The notes under the pieces are model-generated. The model worked only from the letters and a program-made list of their open reading frames with translations. It searched no databases and was not told the DNA's origin. This document shows, piece by piece, positions 23,601 through 30,295 of a stretch of 64,000 nt of DNA (positions are counted from its first letter, which is position 1; each line of letters starts with the position of its first letter). This DNA is from Paractinoplanes aksuensis (GTDB lineage: Bacteria; Actinomycetota; Actinomycetes; Mycobacteriales; Micromonosporaceae), in assembly GCF_024137025.1 (NCBI RefSeq), contig NZ_JAMYJR010000031.1:186001-250000 (forward strand), in the 5' to 3' direction. The translations under genes and the position numbers were made by a program.

Positions 23601-24850
23601 GGAGCGGGAGCCCCGGCGGGCGCAGCGGCCGAGGCGGCAGCCGTGGGCGCGGCCACCGGAGTCTCGCCCGCGGGCAGTGGCTCGCCGCCCAGGGTCAGGC
23701 GGCGTTCCATGCGCTCGAGACGCTGGAGCAGCGCGCCGGTCGAATCCTCGGCCCCCGGCAGCAGCATGCGCGCCGTGATCAGCTCGAGCAGCAGCCGGGG
23801 CGCCGTCGTGCCGCGCATCTCGACCAGGCCGTTGTGCACGATGTCGGCGCAGCGCGAGAGCGTGGCCGGGCCGAGCCGGGCCGCCTGGGCGCCCATCGCC
23901 TCGAGCTGGTCGGCCGGGCCGTCGATCAGGCCCTTGGACACCGCGTCGGGCACCTGCTGCAGCACGATCAGGTCACGGAAGCGCTCGAGCAGGTCGGACG
24001 CGAAGCGGCGCGGGTCGTGGCCGGCCTCGGCCACCCGGTCGATCGTGGCGTAGGCGGCCGCGCCGTCGCCGGCCGCGAGCGCGTCGCACATCTCGTCGAG
24101 CAGGGTGACGTCGGTGACGCCGAGCAGATCGATCGCACGGGTGTAGCTGACCCCCTCGGGCCCGGCCCCGGCGATGAGCTGGTCGAGCACCGACAGCGTG
24201 TCGCGGGCGCTGCCACCGCCGGCCTTGACCACGAGCGGGAACACCGTCGGCTCGACCTGGACGCCCTCGGCCTCGGTGAGCTGCTGCAGGTAGGGCCGCA
24301 GCACGGCCGGCGGGATGAGCCGGAACGGGTAGTGGTGGGTGCGCGACCGGATCGTGCCGAGCACCTTTTCCGGCTCGGTGGTGGCGAAGATGAACTTCAC
24401 GTATTCCGGCGGCTCCTCGACCAGCTTGAGCAGCGCGTTGAAGCCGGCCGACGAGACCATGTGGGCCTCGTCGATCACGTAGATCTTGTAGCGGCTGTTG
24501 GCGGGCGCGAAGAACGCCTTTTCGCGCAGCTCGCGGGCGTCGTCGACACCACCGTGGCTGGCCGCGTCGATCTCGATGACGTCGATCGAGCCGGCGCCGT
24601 CGTTCATGAGCGAGCGGCACGAGGCGCAGACCCCGCACGGCTCGGGGGTCGGGCCCTGCTCGCAGTTGAGCGAGCGGGCCAGGATGCGGGCGCTGGAGGT
24701 CTTGCCGCAGCCGCGTGGCCCCGAGAAGAGATAGGCGTGGTGCAGCCGGCCACTGCGCAGCGCTTGCGACAGCGGCTCGGTGACGTGCTCCTGGCCGATG
24801 ACCTCTGCGAACGTGCGCGGACGGTACTTGCGGTAAAGCGCGAGTGCCAC
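20660..24850 (-). CDS. dnaX: DNA polymerase III subunits gamma/tau, unusually long
   Basis: 1396 residues against 600-900 usual in the family. The first 370 residues are a normal clamp-loader ATPase: RPRTFAEVIGQEHV, Walker A GPRGCGKTS, zinc-binding Cys set (NCEQGPTPEPCGVCASC), Walker B VIDEAHMVS, sensor 1 FIFATTEPEKVLGTI, and domain III. The rest is mostly low-complexity Ala/Pro/Gly/Ser, including two arrays of a PVSAA pentapeptide and Gly/Thr/Asn-rich blocks. One ordered island near residues 750-840 (VRQVWPEVLAEVKKQPRGVV) looks like the tau domain that contacts the polymerase. The end (EQMAMRLLQEAFGAEKIGE) is typical. Lies upstream of ybaB-recR. Confidence 0.95.
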   Translation of the reverse strand: MALALYRKYRPRTFAEVIGQEHVTEPLSQALRSGRLHHAYLFSGPRGCGKTSSARILARSLNCEQGPTPEPCGVCASCRSLMNDGAGSIDVIEIDAASHGGVDDARELREKAFFAPANSRYKIYVIDEAHMVSSAGFNALLKLVEEPPEYVKFIFATTEPEKVLGTIRSRTHHYPFRLIPPAVLRPYLQQLTEAEGVQVEPTVFPLVVKAGGGSARDTLSVLDQLIAGAGPEGVSYTRAIDLLGVTDVTLLDEMCDALAAGDGAAAYATIDRVAEAGHDPRRFASDLLERFRDLIVLQQVPDAVSKGLIDGPADQLEAMGAQAARLGPATLSRCADIVHNGLVEMRGTTAPRLLLELITARMLLPGAEDSTGALLQRLERMERRLTLGGEPLPAGETPVAAPTAAASAAAPAGAPAPAADGGGSSGLSAARAAAAAAARRGGSAGGRPAAAQPSAPAAPAPAAPVSAAPVSAAPVSAAPVSAAPASAAPVSAAPVSPAPVSPAPVSAAPVLAAPVSAAPASAVPVSGGAVPGGGGAGGTVSGGPGAGPDWNDVAAGTTPAAARGRVGDEPEPDHDEPPWDDEPDDTTAPTRPVEPRAAESGPTSAGSSADASARRAESPNREAVDHVASDRRAEPVAENASTQRPVSAAPVSAAPVSTAPVSAAPVSAAPAPVAPAQDGADPSGASGGAAAWAETPQGGSGPSSAGQARAAGAGGAGERRGEPAGVLPDAPEEPAAAAVEAAAAGPGQLTAQAVRQVWPEVLAEVKKQPRGVVLRAMAADATVRELDGETVILTVPSPRHAQGITQGAALIVNALYEVLGGQWQIHCEVAGAAGATPYGDSGPGRGGSSGGGRAPGRNQATPTQRPDAGGPRQAPARAAAPTAAPTGVAPAGAAPSGTAQQATQPATAGRAPHTQRRQPEAPASGGDDEWPGPAQRRQPETPSSGSDDEWPGSAQRRQPEAPASGGDDGWPEPAQPGGRSTVTEAPAEDDDEDWPEVRAIPTSPPRSDDQDGQAAPEAGSRPETGVSGNTSASSHPGQADGGGANGLVAARGGPDDLANRPTDLAGRPGGANDLTAGATGPNGVAAGLTDATDLATGSDPATGPAAAPGGPTGLAAGLGGPTGVAEDASAGRPDTVGGVGGSHTDGGWGTADVSSTDDGRPVASIDGPRDGSGFEGRVAEGRSGTDALGVNDQGGTPNSARVDDGDRSGPATTGDAASRPGDDARPPDAAQAEDGEQVRGPVAAAGSSAVAAARAAAARASAARSNANAAGAAPAASAPPNAGGGAATASSGRNAGPGSGLAAARAAAAGARGPAGPKPAGKPVGEAWSDGSPTEEAPYDPEFDGPPSRGPKFEGFDPGDEPLDEVIDEKTARESGEQMAMRLLQEAFGAEKIGES
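22845..22925. repeat. 15-bp tandem repeat within dnaX, array 1
   Basis: About five units of a 15-base sequence (plus strand form GCTGAGACGGGCGCG), each encoding PVSAA or a variant (PVSTA) on the minus strand. Units differ by single bases. In frame, so copy-number change would not break dnaX. Confidence 0.85.
23270..23475. repeat. 15-bp tandem repeat within dnaX, array 2
   Basis: About thirteen diverged units of the same 15-base motif, encoding a run of PVSAA with variants PVSPA, PASAA and PVLAA. The greater divergence than in array 1 suggests it is older. Confidence 0.85.
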
Positions 24851-24938
24851 TGGTGCCCCTCCTCGACGACCGCGCCATTGTCCGTCGGGGGTACGACAAC
24901 AACCAACCCCGGTACCGCTGGGGTGGTCAAAAACGTAA

Positions 24939-25032
24939 AGGGCCTCCCGTGCACCCGTCAGAGCCCGCTTATCCTTGCTGCCTTCCGGCCCTGGGGAGGT
25001 TCACGAGATGCACGCCGCACGAGAGGCTGGCC
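24939..25032 (-). ncRNA. ffs: bacterial signal recognition particle RNA (4.5S type)
   Basis: Read on the minus strand, the centre contains CCAGGGCCGGAAGGCAGCAA followed by GGATAAGCGGGCTCTG, the conserved GGAA tetraloop and symmetric internal loop of SRP RNA helix 8 to which Ffh binds. The outer ends pair: CCTCTCGTGC near 25026-25017 with GCACGGGAGG near 24952-24943 (nine of ten, one G-U). Position next to dnaX and a tRNA-Ser is the common actinobacterial location. Ends are approximate. Confidence 0.9.
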
Positions 25033-25111
25033 TTGAGCTTACCCGGCCCGCCGCGGACGCGGGCGGGGACCCTGCGTCCGGCGGCCCTCCCGCGTCTGTA
25101 TCCTGACTGAC

Positions 25112-25199
25112 GGAGGATTCGCCTAGTGGCCTAGGGCGCACGCTTGGAAAGCGTGTTGGGGGAAACCCCTCACGAGTTCGAATCTCGTATCCTCCGCCA
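25112..25199 (+). tRNA. tRNA-Ser (anticodon GGA)
   Basis: 88 nt with encoded CCA. Acceptor GGAGGAT pairs with ATCCTCC, anticodon loop CTTGGAAAG gives GGA, a long class II variable arm (TGTTGGGGGAAACCCCTCA) and a normal T arm (GAGTTCGAATCTC). Discriminator base is G. Confidence 0.97.
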
Positions 25200-25217
25200 G
25201 CACACCGGCACCACGAC

Positions 25218-25246
25218 AAAAGCCGGGCCCTGAGGGCCCGGCTTTT
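25218..25246. terminator. terminator between tRNA-Ser and the STAS gene
   Basis: AAAAGCCGGGCCC / GGGCCCGGCTTTT around a TGA loop: a perfect 13-bp stem with T4, usable in both directions by the convergent tRNA and STAS genes. Confidence 0.9.
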
Positions 25247-25259
25247 CTGTTACCCAGAG

Positions 25260-25601
25260 TCAGAGTTGGGCGGCCGCGATGGCGTCGTCGACCTCGGGGA
25301 AGATGGCGAAATATCGGCTCAGACCGACCGTCTCCATCAACTGGTTGAGGAACGGGTTGGCGCCGGCGAAACTGAGCCAGCCGCCACGCGCAGTGATGAC
25401 CTGCTTGCTGGTGATGAATGCGCTCAGCCCGACGGAGTCGCAGAACTTCAGGTCGGTCAGGTCGACGACGATGCGAGGGACCGGCCGCTCCAGCAGGTCG
25501 GCCAAGGTCGCATGGAGCTGGCCGGCGGTTTCCGAGTCGAGTTCGCCCCGCAGGTGGAGAACAGCGATGTCGCTTCGGTGATCGGTGACAGAGGCCTGCA
25601 T
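25260..25601 (-). CDS. STAS-domain anti-sigma factor antagonist
   Basis: 113 residues forming a single STAS domain. AVLHLRGELDSETAGQLHAT leads into the phosphorylation loop VDLTDLKFCDSVGLSAF, in which Ser56 is the residue phosphorylated by an anti-sigma kinase in SpoIIAA/RsbV/BldG-type proteins; unphosphorylated protein frees a sigma factor. A second loop LSFAGANPFLNQLMETVGL matches the family. No kinase or sigma gene is adjacent, so the partner must be elsewhere. It is convergent with the tRNA. Confidence 0.9.
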   Translation of the reverse strand: MQASVTDHRSDIAVLHLRGELDSETAGQLHATLADLLERPVPRIVVDLTDLKFCDSVGLSAFITSKQVITARGGWLSFAGANPFLNQLMETVGLSRYFAIFPEVDDAIAAAQL

Positions 25602-25695
25602 GGGAATCGCTTCCTGGCGCTGTTGATGGCAGCTCAGGCTAGAACCGCGTCAACAATTGTCACCGGACAAACGGTCCGCCGGGATCGGGAACGCA

Positions 25696-25732
25696 ATAGG
25701 GGCCGGATCCCCTGACGGGATCCGGCCCCTAT
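25696..25732. terminator. perfect 16-bp hairpin terminator
   Basis: Arms ATAGGGGCCGGATCCC (25696-25711) and GGGATCCGGCCCCTAT (25717-25732) around CTGAC. It lies about 60 bases past the end of the minus-strand gene at 25794-26003 and upstream of the STAS gene, so it probably insulates the two. Confidence 0.8.
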
Positions 25733-25793
25733 CCGAAAGTCGGCTGGCCGATGTCGGTCGAGCTGGCGGCGCAGCCTGGGCTCCTGGCGCGAC

Positions 25794-26003
25794 CTACAGC
25801 TTGCGCCACTGCCAGCGTGGTCCACGCCACGCGTCCGCCAGGATCATGGCCGAGGCCCGCCCTGGACACTGTTGCACCTTCGACTTGCCCTCTGGTCCGC
25901 CCATCTGAGCTTCGACTTCCCAGGCCTGTCCGTCGGTGCGGACGTAGACGTCACGGCGCTGAAGCCGGACGTCACCATTCCACCAGTGACTGTCAACTCT
26001 CAC
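25794..26003 (-). CDS. small conserved-looking protein, function unknown
   Basis: 69 residues, ATG at about 26003. It has a Trp-rich, charged composition (SHWWNGDVRLQRRDVYVRTD, QAWEVEAQMGGPEGKSKVQQ, CPGRASAMILADAWRG) unlike random frames in this GC range, and is followed by a strong hairpin. Short actinobacterial proteins with a WW-N/YGD-RLQRRDV start and a W-VEA...G-EG-S...CP-...A...A core look alike; none has a known function as far as I know. There is no membrane segment; it is probably cytosolic. Confidence 0.65.
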   Translation of the reverse strand: MRVDSHWWNGDVRLQRRDVYVRTDGQAWEVEAQMGGPEGKSKVQQCPGRASAMILADAWRGPRWQWRKL

Positions 26004-26278
26004 CAGTCAAATCTAGGACAGTTAGCAGGCATCGGCGCAGAGCTATCTTGTGAAAGTTTCTCACCAGGTGGTTAAAAGCGCATTGTCTGATCCGGTGGTT
26101 TTCCCCTTCGTGACTTGCGCTACAGCGAAGTTCTTTGGGCCGTCCCCTTGCCACTACTTTCCGTCATCGAACCAGGTGGTGATCGTGATCGTCCGGAGCC
26201 GAAACCACGGCGTTACTTGTCCGATATCTGATCTTGGAGACAACCCGATCGTGCGGTGACCGACGGTGACCCGGCATG

Positions 26279-26320
26279 CAAAAAGCCCGCCGGCTCCGTG
26301 GTGACGGAACAGGCGGGCTG
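26279..26320 (-). terminator. terminator of tRNA-Ser(CGA)
   Basis: On the minus strand AGCCCGCC and GGCGGGCT arms with an inner hairpin, followed by T5 (A5 on the plus strand at about 26278-26284). It directly follows the tRNA 3' end. Confidence 0.8.
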
Positions 26321-26321
26321 T

Positions 26322-26411
26322 TGGCGGTGGTGAAGGGATTTGAACCCTTGGAGGGCTTGCACCCTCACACGCTTTCGAGGCGTGCTCCTTAGGCCGCTCG
26401 GACACACCACC
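26322..26411 (-). tRNA. tRNA-Ser (anticodon CGA)
   Basis: 90 nt with encoded CCA. Acceptor GGTGGTG pairs with CACCACC, anticodon loop CTCGAAAG gives CGA, long variable arm (TGTGAGGGTGCAAGCCCTC) and T arm GGGTTCAAATCCC. Together with the GGA isoacceptor at 25112 this makes two Ser tRNAs within 1.3 kb on opposite strands. Confidence 0.96.
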
Positions 26412-26544
26412 GGGAAGTACGTTACCGGACGCCGATCAGCGCTCGCCGCCGGGTTCCCCTTTACCGCGCCCGGCCCGAGCGACCAGGCCCGACCTGGCAG
26501 GATCGGGGCATGAGCGGTACGAATCAGCGAGGAGACACAGGACG

Positions 26545-27252
26545 ATGAGCGTGCACATCGGCGGACAGCCGGGCGACATCGCCGAGCGGGTCCTGCTGCC
26601 GGGCGACCCGATGCGGGCGAAGTGGATCGCCGAGACGTTCCTGCAGGACGCCAAGTGCTACACGCAGGTCCGCGGCATGCTCGGCTTCACCGGCACCTAC
26701 CAGGGCGTTCCGGTGTCCGTGCAGGGCTCCGGCATGGGCATGCCGTCAGCCTCGATCTACACCCACGAATTGATCAACGAGTACGGTGTGAAGTCGGTCA
26801 TCCGGATCGGCTCGTGCGGAGCGCTCGCCCCCGACCTGCAACTGGGCGACGTCATCGCGGCCATCGGCTCGGCCACCGACTCGAACATGAACCGGTCCCG
26901 CTTCGACGGCCTGATCGACTACGCCCCGGTGGCCGACTTCAGCCTGCTGCGCACCGCGGCCGAGGTGGCCGAGCGACAGGGCACGGCGCTGCGGGTGGGC
27001 CCGATCCTGGCCGCCGACGCGTTCTACACCGACCGGCCCGACCTCTACGACGCGCTGGCCGACTACGGCGTGCTGGCGGTCGAGATGGAGTCGGCCGCGA
27101 TCTACACGATCGCCGCCCGCTACGGGGCCAAGGCGCTGACCATCCTGACCGTCAGCGACCACATCAAGACCGGCGCCAAGATGGACTCGGCCCAGCGCGA
27201 ACAGGGCTTCGGCGACATGGTCAAGATCGGCCTGGAGACGGCCATCGCCTGA
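26545..27252 (+). CDS. deoD: purine-nucleoside phosphorylase (DeoD type)
   Basis: 235 residues, ATG with GAGGAGA upstream. Hexameric phosphorylase that splits purine (deoxy)nucleosides to base and (deoxy)ribose-1-phosphate. Visible: HIGGQPGDIAERVLLPGDPM (phosphate-binding start), SVQGSGMGMPSASIYTHEL, VIRIGSCGAL, and the purine/ribose motif VEMESAAIYTIAARYGAKAL followed by TVSDHIKTG, in which the catalytic Asp (SD) of the high-molecular-mass type is present. Single-gene unit; repeats follow its stop. Confidence 0.96.
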   Translation: MSVHIGGQPGDIAERVLLPGDPMRAKWIAETFLQDAKCYTQVRGMLGFTGTYQGVPVSVQGSGMGMPSASIYTHELINEYGVKSVIRIGSCGALAPDLQLGDVIAAIGSATDSNMNRSRFDGLIDYAPVADFSLLRTAAEVAERQGTALRVGPILAADAFYTDRPDLYDALADYGVLAVEMESAAIYTIAARYGAKALTILTVSDHIKTGAKMDSAQREQGFGDMVKIGLETAIA

Positions 27253-27262
27253 GCGCGGCCCA

Positions 27263-27400
27263 CGGCATCACGACCTTCCCCGCGTACGGGAAAGAAGTGA
27301 GCCCGGCCTGCGGCGTCACTGCCTTCCCGGCGTACGGGAAAGAAGTGAGCCCGGCCTGCGGCGTCACGGCCTTCTTGCGTACGCGGGAAGGCCGTGACCC
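27263..27400. repeat. 48-bp tandem repeat with internal hairpins
   Basis: Two near-identical 48-base units (27263-27310, 27311-27358) and a third, altered one (27359-27400). Each full unit holds TTCCC..CGTACGGGAA, a small hairpin, and AAGAAGTGAGCCCGGCCTG. The third copy has turned into a longer hairpin, GTCACGGCCTTC / GAAGGCCGTGAC, which can end transcription from deoD and, on the other strand, tadA. There is no gene. Confidence 0.85.
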
Positions 27401-27404
27401 GCGG

Positions 27405-27857
27405 TCAGCGGAAGAAATCCCGCAGCAGGGCCGCGCACTCGTCCTCGAGCACGCCGGCATAGACCTCGGGCCGGTGGTTGAGCCGCCGATCCCGTACGAC
27501 GTCCCACAGCGACCCGGCCGCCCCGGTCTTCGGCTCCCAGGCCCCGAACACCAGCGTCGACACCCGGGCCAGCACCAGCGCCCCCGCGCACATCGTGCAC
27601 GGCTCGAGCGTCACCACCAGCGTGCAGCCGTCGAGCCGCCAGGTGCCGGCCTGCTCGGCCGCCTGGCGCAGCACCAGGATCTCGGCGTGCGCGGTCGGAT
27701 CGCCGGTCGCCTCGCGCTGATTGCCGGCCGCGGCCAGTTCCCGGCCCCCGGCGTCGAACAGCGCCGCCCCCACCGGCACGTCCTCGCCGGCCGCGGCGGC
27801 CACCTCGAGCGCCCGGCGCATCCAGGTCTCGTGGCGGGGCGAAGCGACCAGGCTCAC
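27405..27857 (-). CDS. tadA: tRNA adenosine(34) deaminase (TadA-like)
   Basis: 150 residues from GTG 27857, which overlaps the upstream stop as GTGA. Zinc-dependent deaminase that makes inosine at the wobble position of tRNA-Arg(ACG). Zinc and catalytic residues are visible: HAE at 57-59 and PCTMC (Cys87, Cys90). Other family segments: VPVGAALFD, GNQREATGDPTAHAEI, LVFGAWEPKTGAAGSLWDV and the C-terminal LRDFFR. The coupled upstream gene encodes the known associated protein. Upstream extension to 27950 is an antiphase reading and is rejected. Confidence 0.95.
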   Translation of the reverse strand: MSLVASPRHETWMRRALEVAAAAGEDVPVGAALFDAGGRELAAAGNQREATGDPTAHAEILVLRQAAEQAGTWRLDGCTLVVTLEPCTMCAGALVLARVSTLVFGAWEPKTGAAGSLWDVVRDRRLNHRPEVYAGVLEDECAALLRDFFR

Positions 27858-28378
27858 GCCTCGCGCAGCTCTTCCATCTCGTCGCCGCAGCCGATCCGCC
27901 CGCAGATCTCGGCCGTCACGTCGGCCGGCATGGTGCCTTCCTGACCGCACAGGCCGAGCAGCTTGTGGGCGTTGATGCCGAGGTCGTTGAGCAGTTCGGC
28001 GTCGCCCACCGGGTCCGCGTCGGGGTCGGCCGCCGGCTGGTCGGTCTCGTCGTCGTCGCCCGCGGTCAGGTCGTCGATCTCGAGCGCCGGCGCCTCGATC
28101 TCACCCAGCAGCATCGCGCCGATCCGCGACTCGTCGGCGAACGCCGAGTCGGAGCCGAAGACCCGCAGGTCCTCCCCCTCGTCGAGGCGCAGGACGGCCA
28201 GATACTGGTCGTCGCTCTCGACGAAGAGCAGCGTGACGTCGGCGTCCGGTTCCACGTCCCGCAGCGCGTCGACGACCTCGTCGATGTCGGCCAGGCCACT
28301 CAGGTCCATCTCGGACGCCGTCCACCCGTTCTTGCCCCGGCCCACGGCGGCAGCGAATGTCGACAACTTTCCCCCCAC
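27854..28378 (-). CDS. tRNA adenosine deaminase-associated protein
   Basis: 174 residues from GTG 28378. The start is chosen because related proteins begin just before the FAAAVGRGKNGWTASEMDLS segment. Core: DIDEVVDALRDVEPDADVTL, LFVESDDQYLAVLRLDEGED, LRVFGSDSAFADESRIGAML, an acidic linker (TAGDDDETDQPAADPDADP), then a short helical end with four Cys in pairs (LCGQEG..., EICGRIGCGDE). This actinobacterial family nearly always sits directly before tadA, as here, with a four-base overlap. Its biochemical role is not known. Confidence 0.88.
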   Translation of the reverse strand: MGGKLSTFAAAVGRGKNGWTASEMDLSGLADIDEVVDALRDVEPDADVTLLFVESDDQYLAVLRLDEGEDLRVFGSDSAFADESRIGAMLLGEIEAPALEIDDLTAGDDDETDQPAADPDADPVGDAELLNDLGINAHKLLGLCGQEGTMPADVTAEICGRIGCGDEMEELREA

Positions 28379-28457
28379 GCGACGTATGTGCTCGCGAGTG
28401 ACGGTAGCTGGAAGAACGGCAGGCGCGACGCGCCACGCCTTCGGCGGGCCGATGAAG

Positions 28458-28625
28458 TCAGTTGACCAGGCGACGACGCATCGCGATGAGCTCGCGCAGA
28501 CGGGCCCGGCGCAGCCGCTGGGGCTGCGTGGTCTCCCGCGCCGATTTCGCGCTCGCGAGCGCGGCCAGCAGCTCGAGTCGGCGGCGGCGACGATCGGGGT
28601 CGGACCGCGGGGATGTGGGGGGCAC
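28458..28625 (-). CDS. possible small basic protein (55 aa)
   Basis: From GTG 28625 the frame encodes 55 residues: PPTSPRSDPDRRRRRLELLA, then a helical ALASAKSARETTQPQRLRRA and RLRELIAMRRRLVN. It is amphipathic and Arg-rich with a regular Leu pattern, which looks like a real two-helix protein rather than a shadow. It lies 80 bases upstream of the tadA-associated gene on the same strand. The ribosome site is poor, so the call is tentative. If real, it may bind nucleic acid. Confidence 0.35.
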   Translation of the reverse strand: MPPTSPRSDPDRRRRRLELLAALASAKSARETTQPQRLRRARLRELIAMRRRLVN

Positions 28626-28749
28626 ATGCCGAGGTTGAACCTTTTCAAGTCTTTAAGTCAAGGCCCAGTGTTCTTTAAATCAGGGCCCTGTGCGCACGGC
28701 GACGAGTAGGGCACATCGGGTCGCCGACAAGCCGGTCACCACCGGACAT

Positions 28750-29121
28750 TCACCACAGCGGCCAGTCCTGCGTGGTGATCCACTGGGCGCCCACGAAGGC
28801 CATCGCGATCGACAGCCCGAACCCGCCCGCCACCGCGACCCCGACGGCCACGGCCCGGTCGCCGATCGCGGTCAGGACCAGGGCCACGGCCCACGCGCTG
28901 ACTGCCGCGAGCACCGTCCACCAGGCGTAACCGGCAAGGTCACGACCGAGAGAGCCGAACAGGGTGAGCCAGGCCGCCCCCGCGCCCAGACCGGCCAGCA
29001 GCGGGACCGCGCTGATCGGGTGGGGCTCGCGGTAGGTCGGCCGGGACGGCCCGGGGAAGAGCCCGGAGGGCGCGCGCATGGGCGGCGGCGCGGTCGGCTG
29101 CCAGATGTCGTGCCGGTTCAT
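28750..29121 (-). CDS. hypothetical membrane protein
   Basis: 123 residues, ATG 29121. A Pro-rich cytoplasmic start (RHDIWQPTAPPPMRAPSGLF) precedes three or four membrane helices: AVPLLAGLGAGAAWLTLFGS, GYAWWTVLAAVSAWAVALVL, and AVAVGVAVAGGFGLSIAMAF, ending QWITTQDWPLW. No family recognised. It is divergent from the M23 lipoprotein gene with a 96-base spacer holding both promoters. Confidence 0.75.
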   Translation of the reverse strand: MNRHDIWQPTAPPPMRAPSGLFPGPSRPTYREPHPISAVPLLAGLGAGAAWLTLFGSLGRDLAGYAWWTVLAAVSAWAVALVLTAIGDRAVAVGVAVAGGFGLSIAMAFVGAQWITTQDWPLW

Positions 29122-29217
29122 CGCGGCCCACCTCCGTCGCACTCGGCCGTTGCCCGTACGGGCCAGCCTAGCCAGCGCGGGTCGGCGGGACCGGCCGACG
29201 TCTGCCACGATGGCTCG

Positions 29218-29967
29218 GTGCCCTTGCTCCGTACCCTCTCCGGTTTGACCGTTCTGGCCGTCTGCCTGGCCGGTTGCGGCGGCACGGCCGGGCCCGGTTC
29301 GGCCGGCCCGACGCCGCAGTTCGTCGACCCACCGGCCACGACCACCGCGACCACTCCGGCCGCGGCCCAGGTTCCGGTGACGCCCACCACGTCGGCCGGT
29401 GGCCTGGCTCGGACCCGGCCCCCGGTGACGACGCCGTCCCGCCTGCCCAAGAAGGTGACGGTGAAGTACGCCTTCCCGGTCAAGGCGTCGAACGTCGACT
29501 GGCACACCACCCACTCGAAGTACAAGGCGACCGACATCTTCGCCGACTGCGGGCAGCCGGTGGTGGCCACGACCGGCGGTGTCGTGCTCGAGGTCAGCCT
29601 GACCGACAAATACAAGAAGGGATCGCCTGACGGTCCCAACAACGGCGGCCTGTCGGTGTCGCTGCTCGGCGACGACGGCGTGCGCTACTACGGCTCGCAT
29701 CTGAGCAAGGTGCAGACCGGCATCAAAAAGGGCGTACGCGTCAAGGCCGGCCAGCAGCTGGGCAAGGTCGGCCGCACCGGCAACGCCAACAACGTGTGCC
29801 ACCTGCACTACGGCATCTCGCCGCCGTGCGCCAAGGTCGGCGACTGGAAGGTCCGCCGCGGCGTCGTGTGGCCGTACTCATACCTGGCCTCGTGGCGCAA
29901 GGGCGGCACCAAGAGCCCGGTGGCCGAGGTCGCGGCCTGGAAGCGCTCGCACAACTGCAAGGCCTGA
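29218..29967 (+). CDS. M23-family metallopeptidase lipoprotein
   Basis: 249 residues from GTG 29218. Lipoprotein signal LSGLTVLAVCLAGCGG (lipid Cys about residue 19), a Thr/Pro-rich linker, then a LytM/M23 domain. Metal ligands are the His and Asp of HSKYKATD, written HxxxxxxD rather than the usual HxxxD as in many actinobacterial members, and the HLHYG motif near the end. GSHLSKVQTGIKKGVRVKAG, QQLGKVGRTGNANN are typical. Such enzymes cut peptidoglycan cross-bridges outside the membrane. Two Cys (ADCGQPV and SPPCAKV) may form a disulfide. A strong terminator follows. Confidence 0.88.
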   Translation: MPLLRTLSGLTVLAVCLAGCGGTAGPGSAGPTPQFVDPPATTTATTPAAAQVPVTPTTSAGGLARTRPPVTTPSRLPKKVTVKYAFPVKASNVDWHTTHSKYKATDIFADCGQPVVATTGGVVLEVSLTDKYKKGSPDGPNNGGLSVSLLGDDGVRYYGSHLSKVQTGIKKGVRVKAGQQLGKVGRTGNANNVCHLHYGISPPCAKVGDWKVRRGVVWPYSYLASWRKGGTKSPVAEVAAWKRSHNCKA

Positions 29968-29981
29968 GACTTCGGTCTACA

Positions 29982-30022
29982 CACGGAAGCCGCACCCTCG
30001 CCCGATGGGTGCGGCTTCCGTG
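29982..30022. terminator. terminator after the M23 gene
   Basis: Arms CACGGAAGCCGCACCC and GGGTGCGGCTTCCGTG, a perfect 16-bp stem with a nine-base loop, 15 bases past the stop. Confidence 0.85.
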
Positions 30023-30255
30023 CTGCCGGGATTAATGACTAGGTGGTCACGAAACAACGGTAAGCGCCGAGGCTCCCTGACCACTGGGTGCGAAACGGGC
30101 AGAAACGGACACTGGGACGGCCCGCCACGGCTGACCAAACGGCTGATCTTGAACGAAGGACAAGGATTCGATCTTCGGGTGTGCCACCGCCTCCCCCGCC
30201 CACCCAAGGGAAAGAGGAAGCGAGCGTACGAATTTCCGCGCGGGGCGGGAGCAAG

Positions 30256-30295
30256 TTGTCCACAGGGCATGTGGAAAAGTCCCGGCTGTGGATAT
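30256..30295. promoter_or_regulatory. cluster of three DnaA-box-like nonamers
   Basis: TTGTCCACA at 30256-30264 (plus), TTTTCCACA read on the minus strand at 30278-30270, and ATATCCACA on the minus strand at 30295-30287. The first equals the actinomycete DnaA-box consensus; the others differ by one or two bases. The last overlaps the tyrA GTG start. DnaA binding here is inferred. Confidence 0.5.

Noticed and set aside
20660..24850. Programmed frameshift in dnaX making gamma
   Set aside because: I found no A6/A7 slippery run with a stem-loop at the end of the ATPase part; the frame is continuous.
27263..27400. CRISPR array
   Set aside because: Units are directly adjacent with no unique spacers, only three copies, and no cas genes.
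30256..30295. Replication origin
   Set aside because: Only three DnaA-like boxes and no dnaA, dnaN or AT-rich unwinding region nearby.
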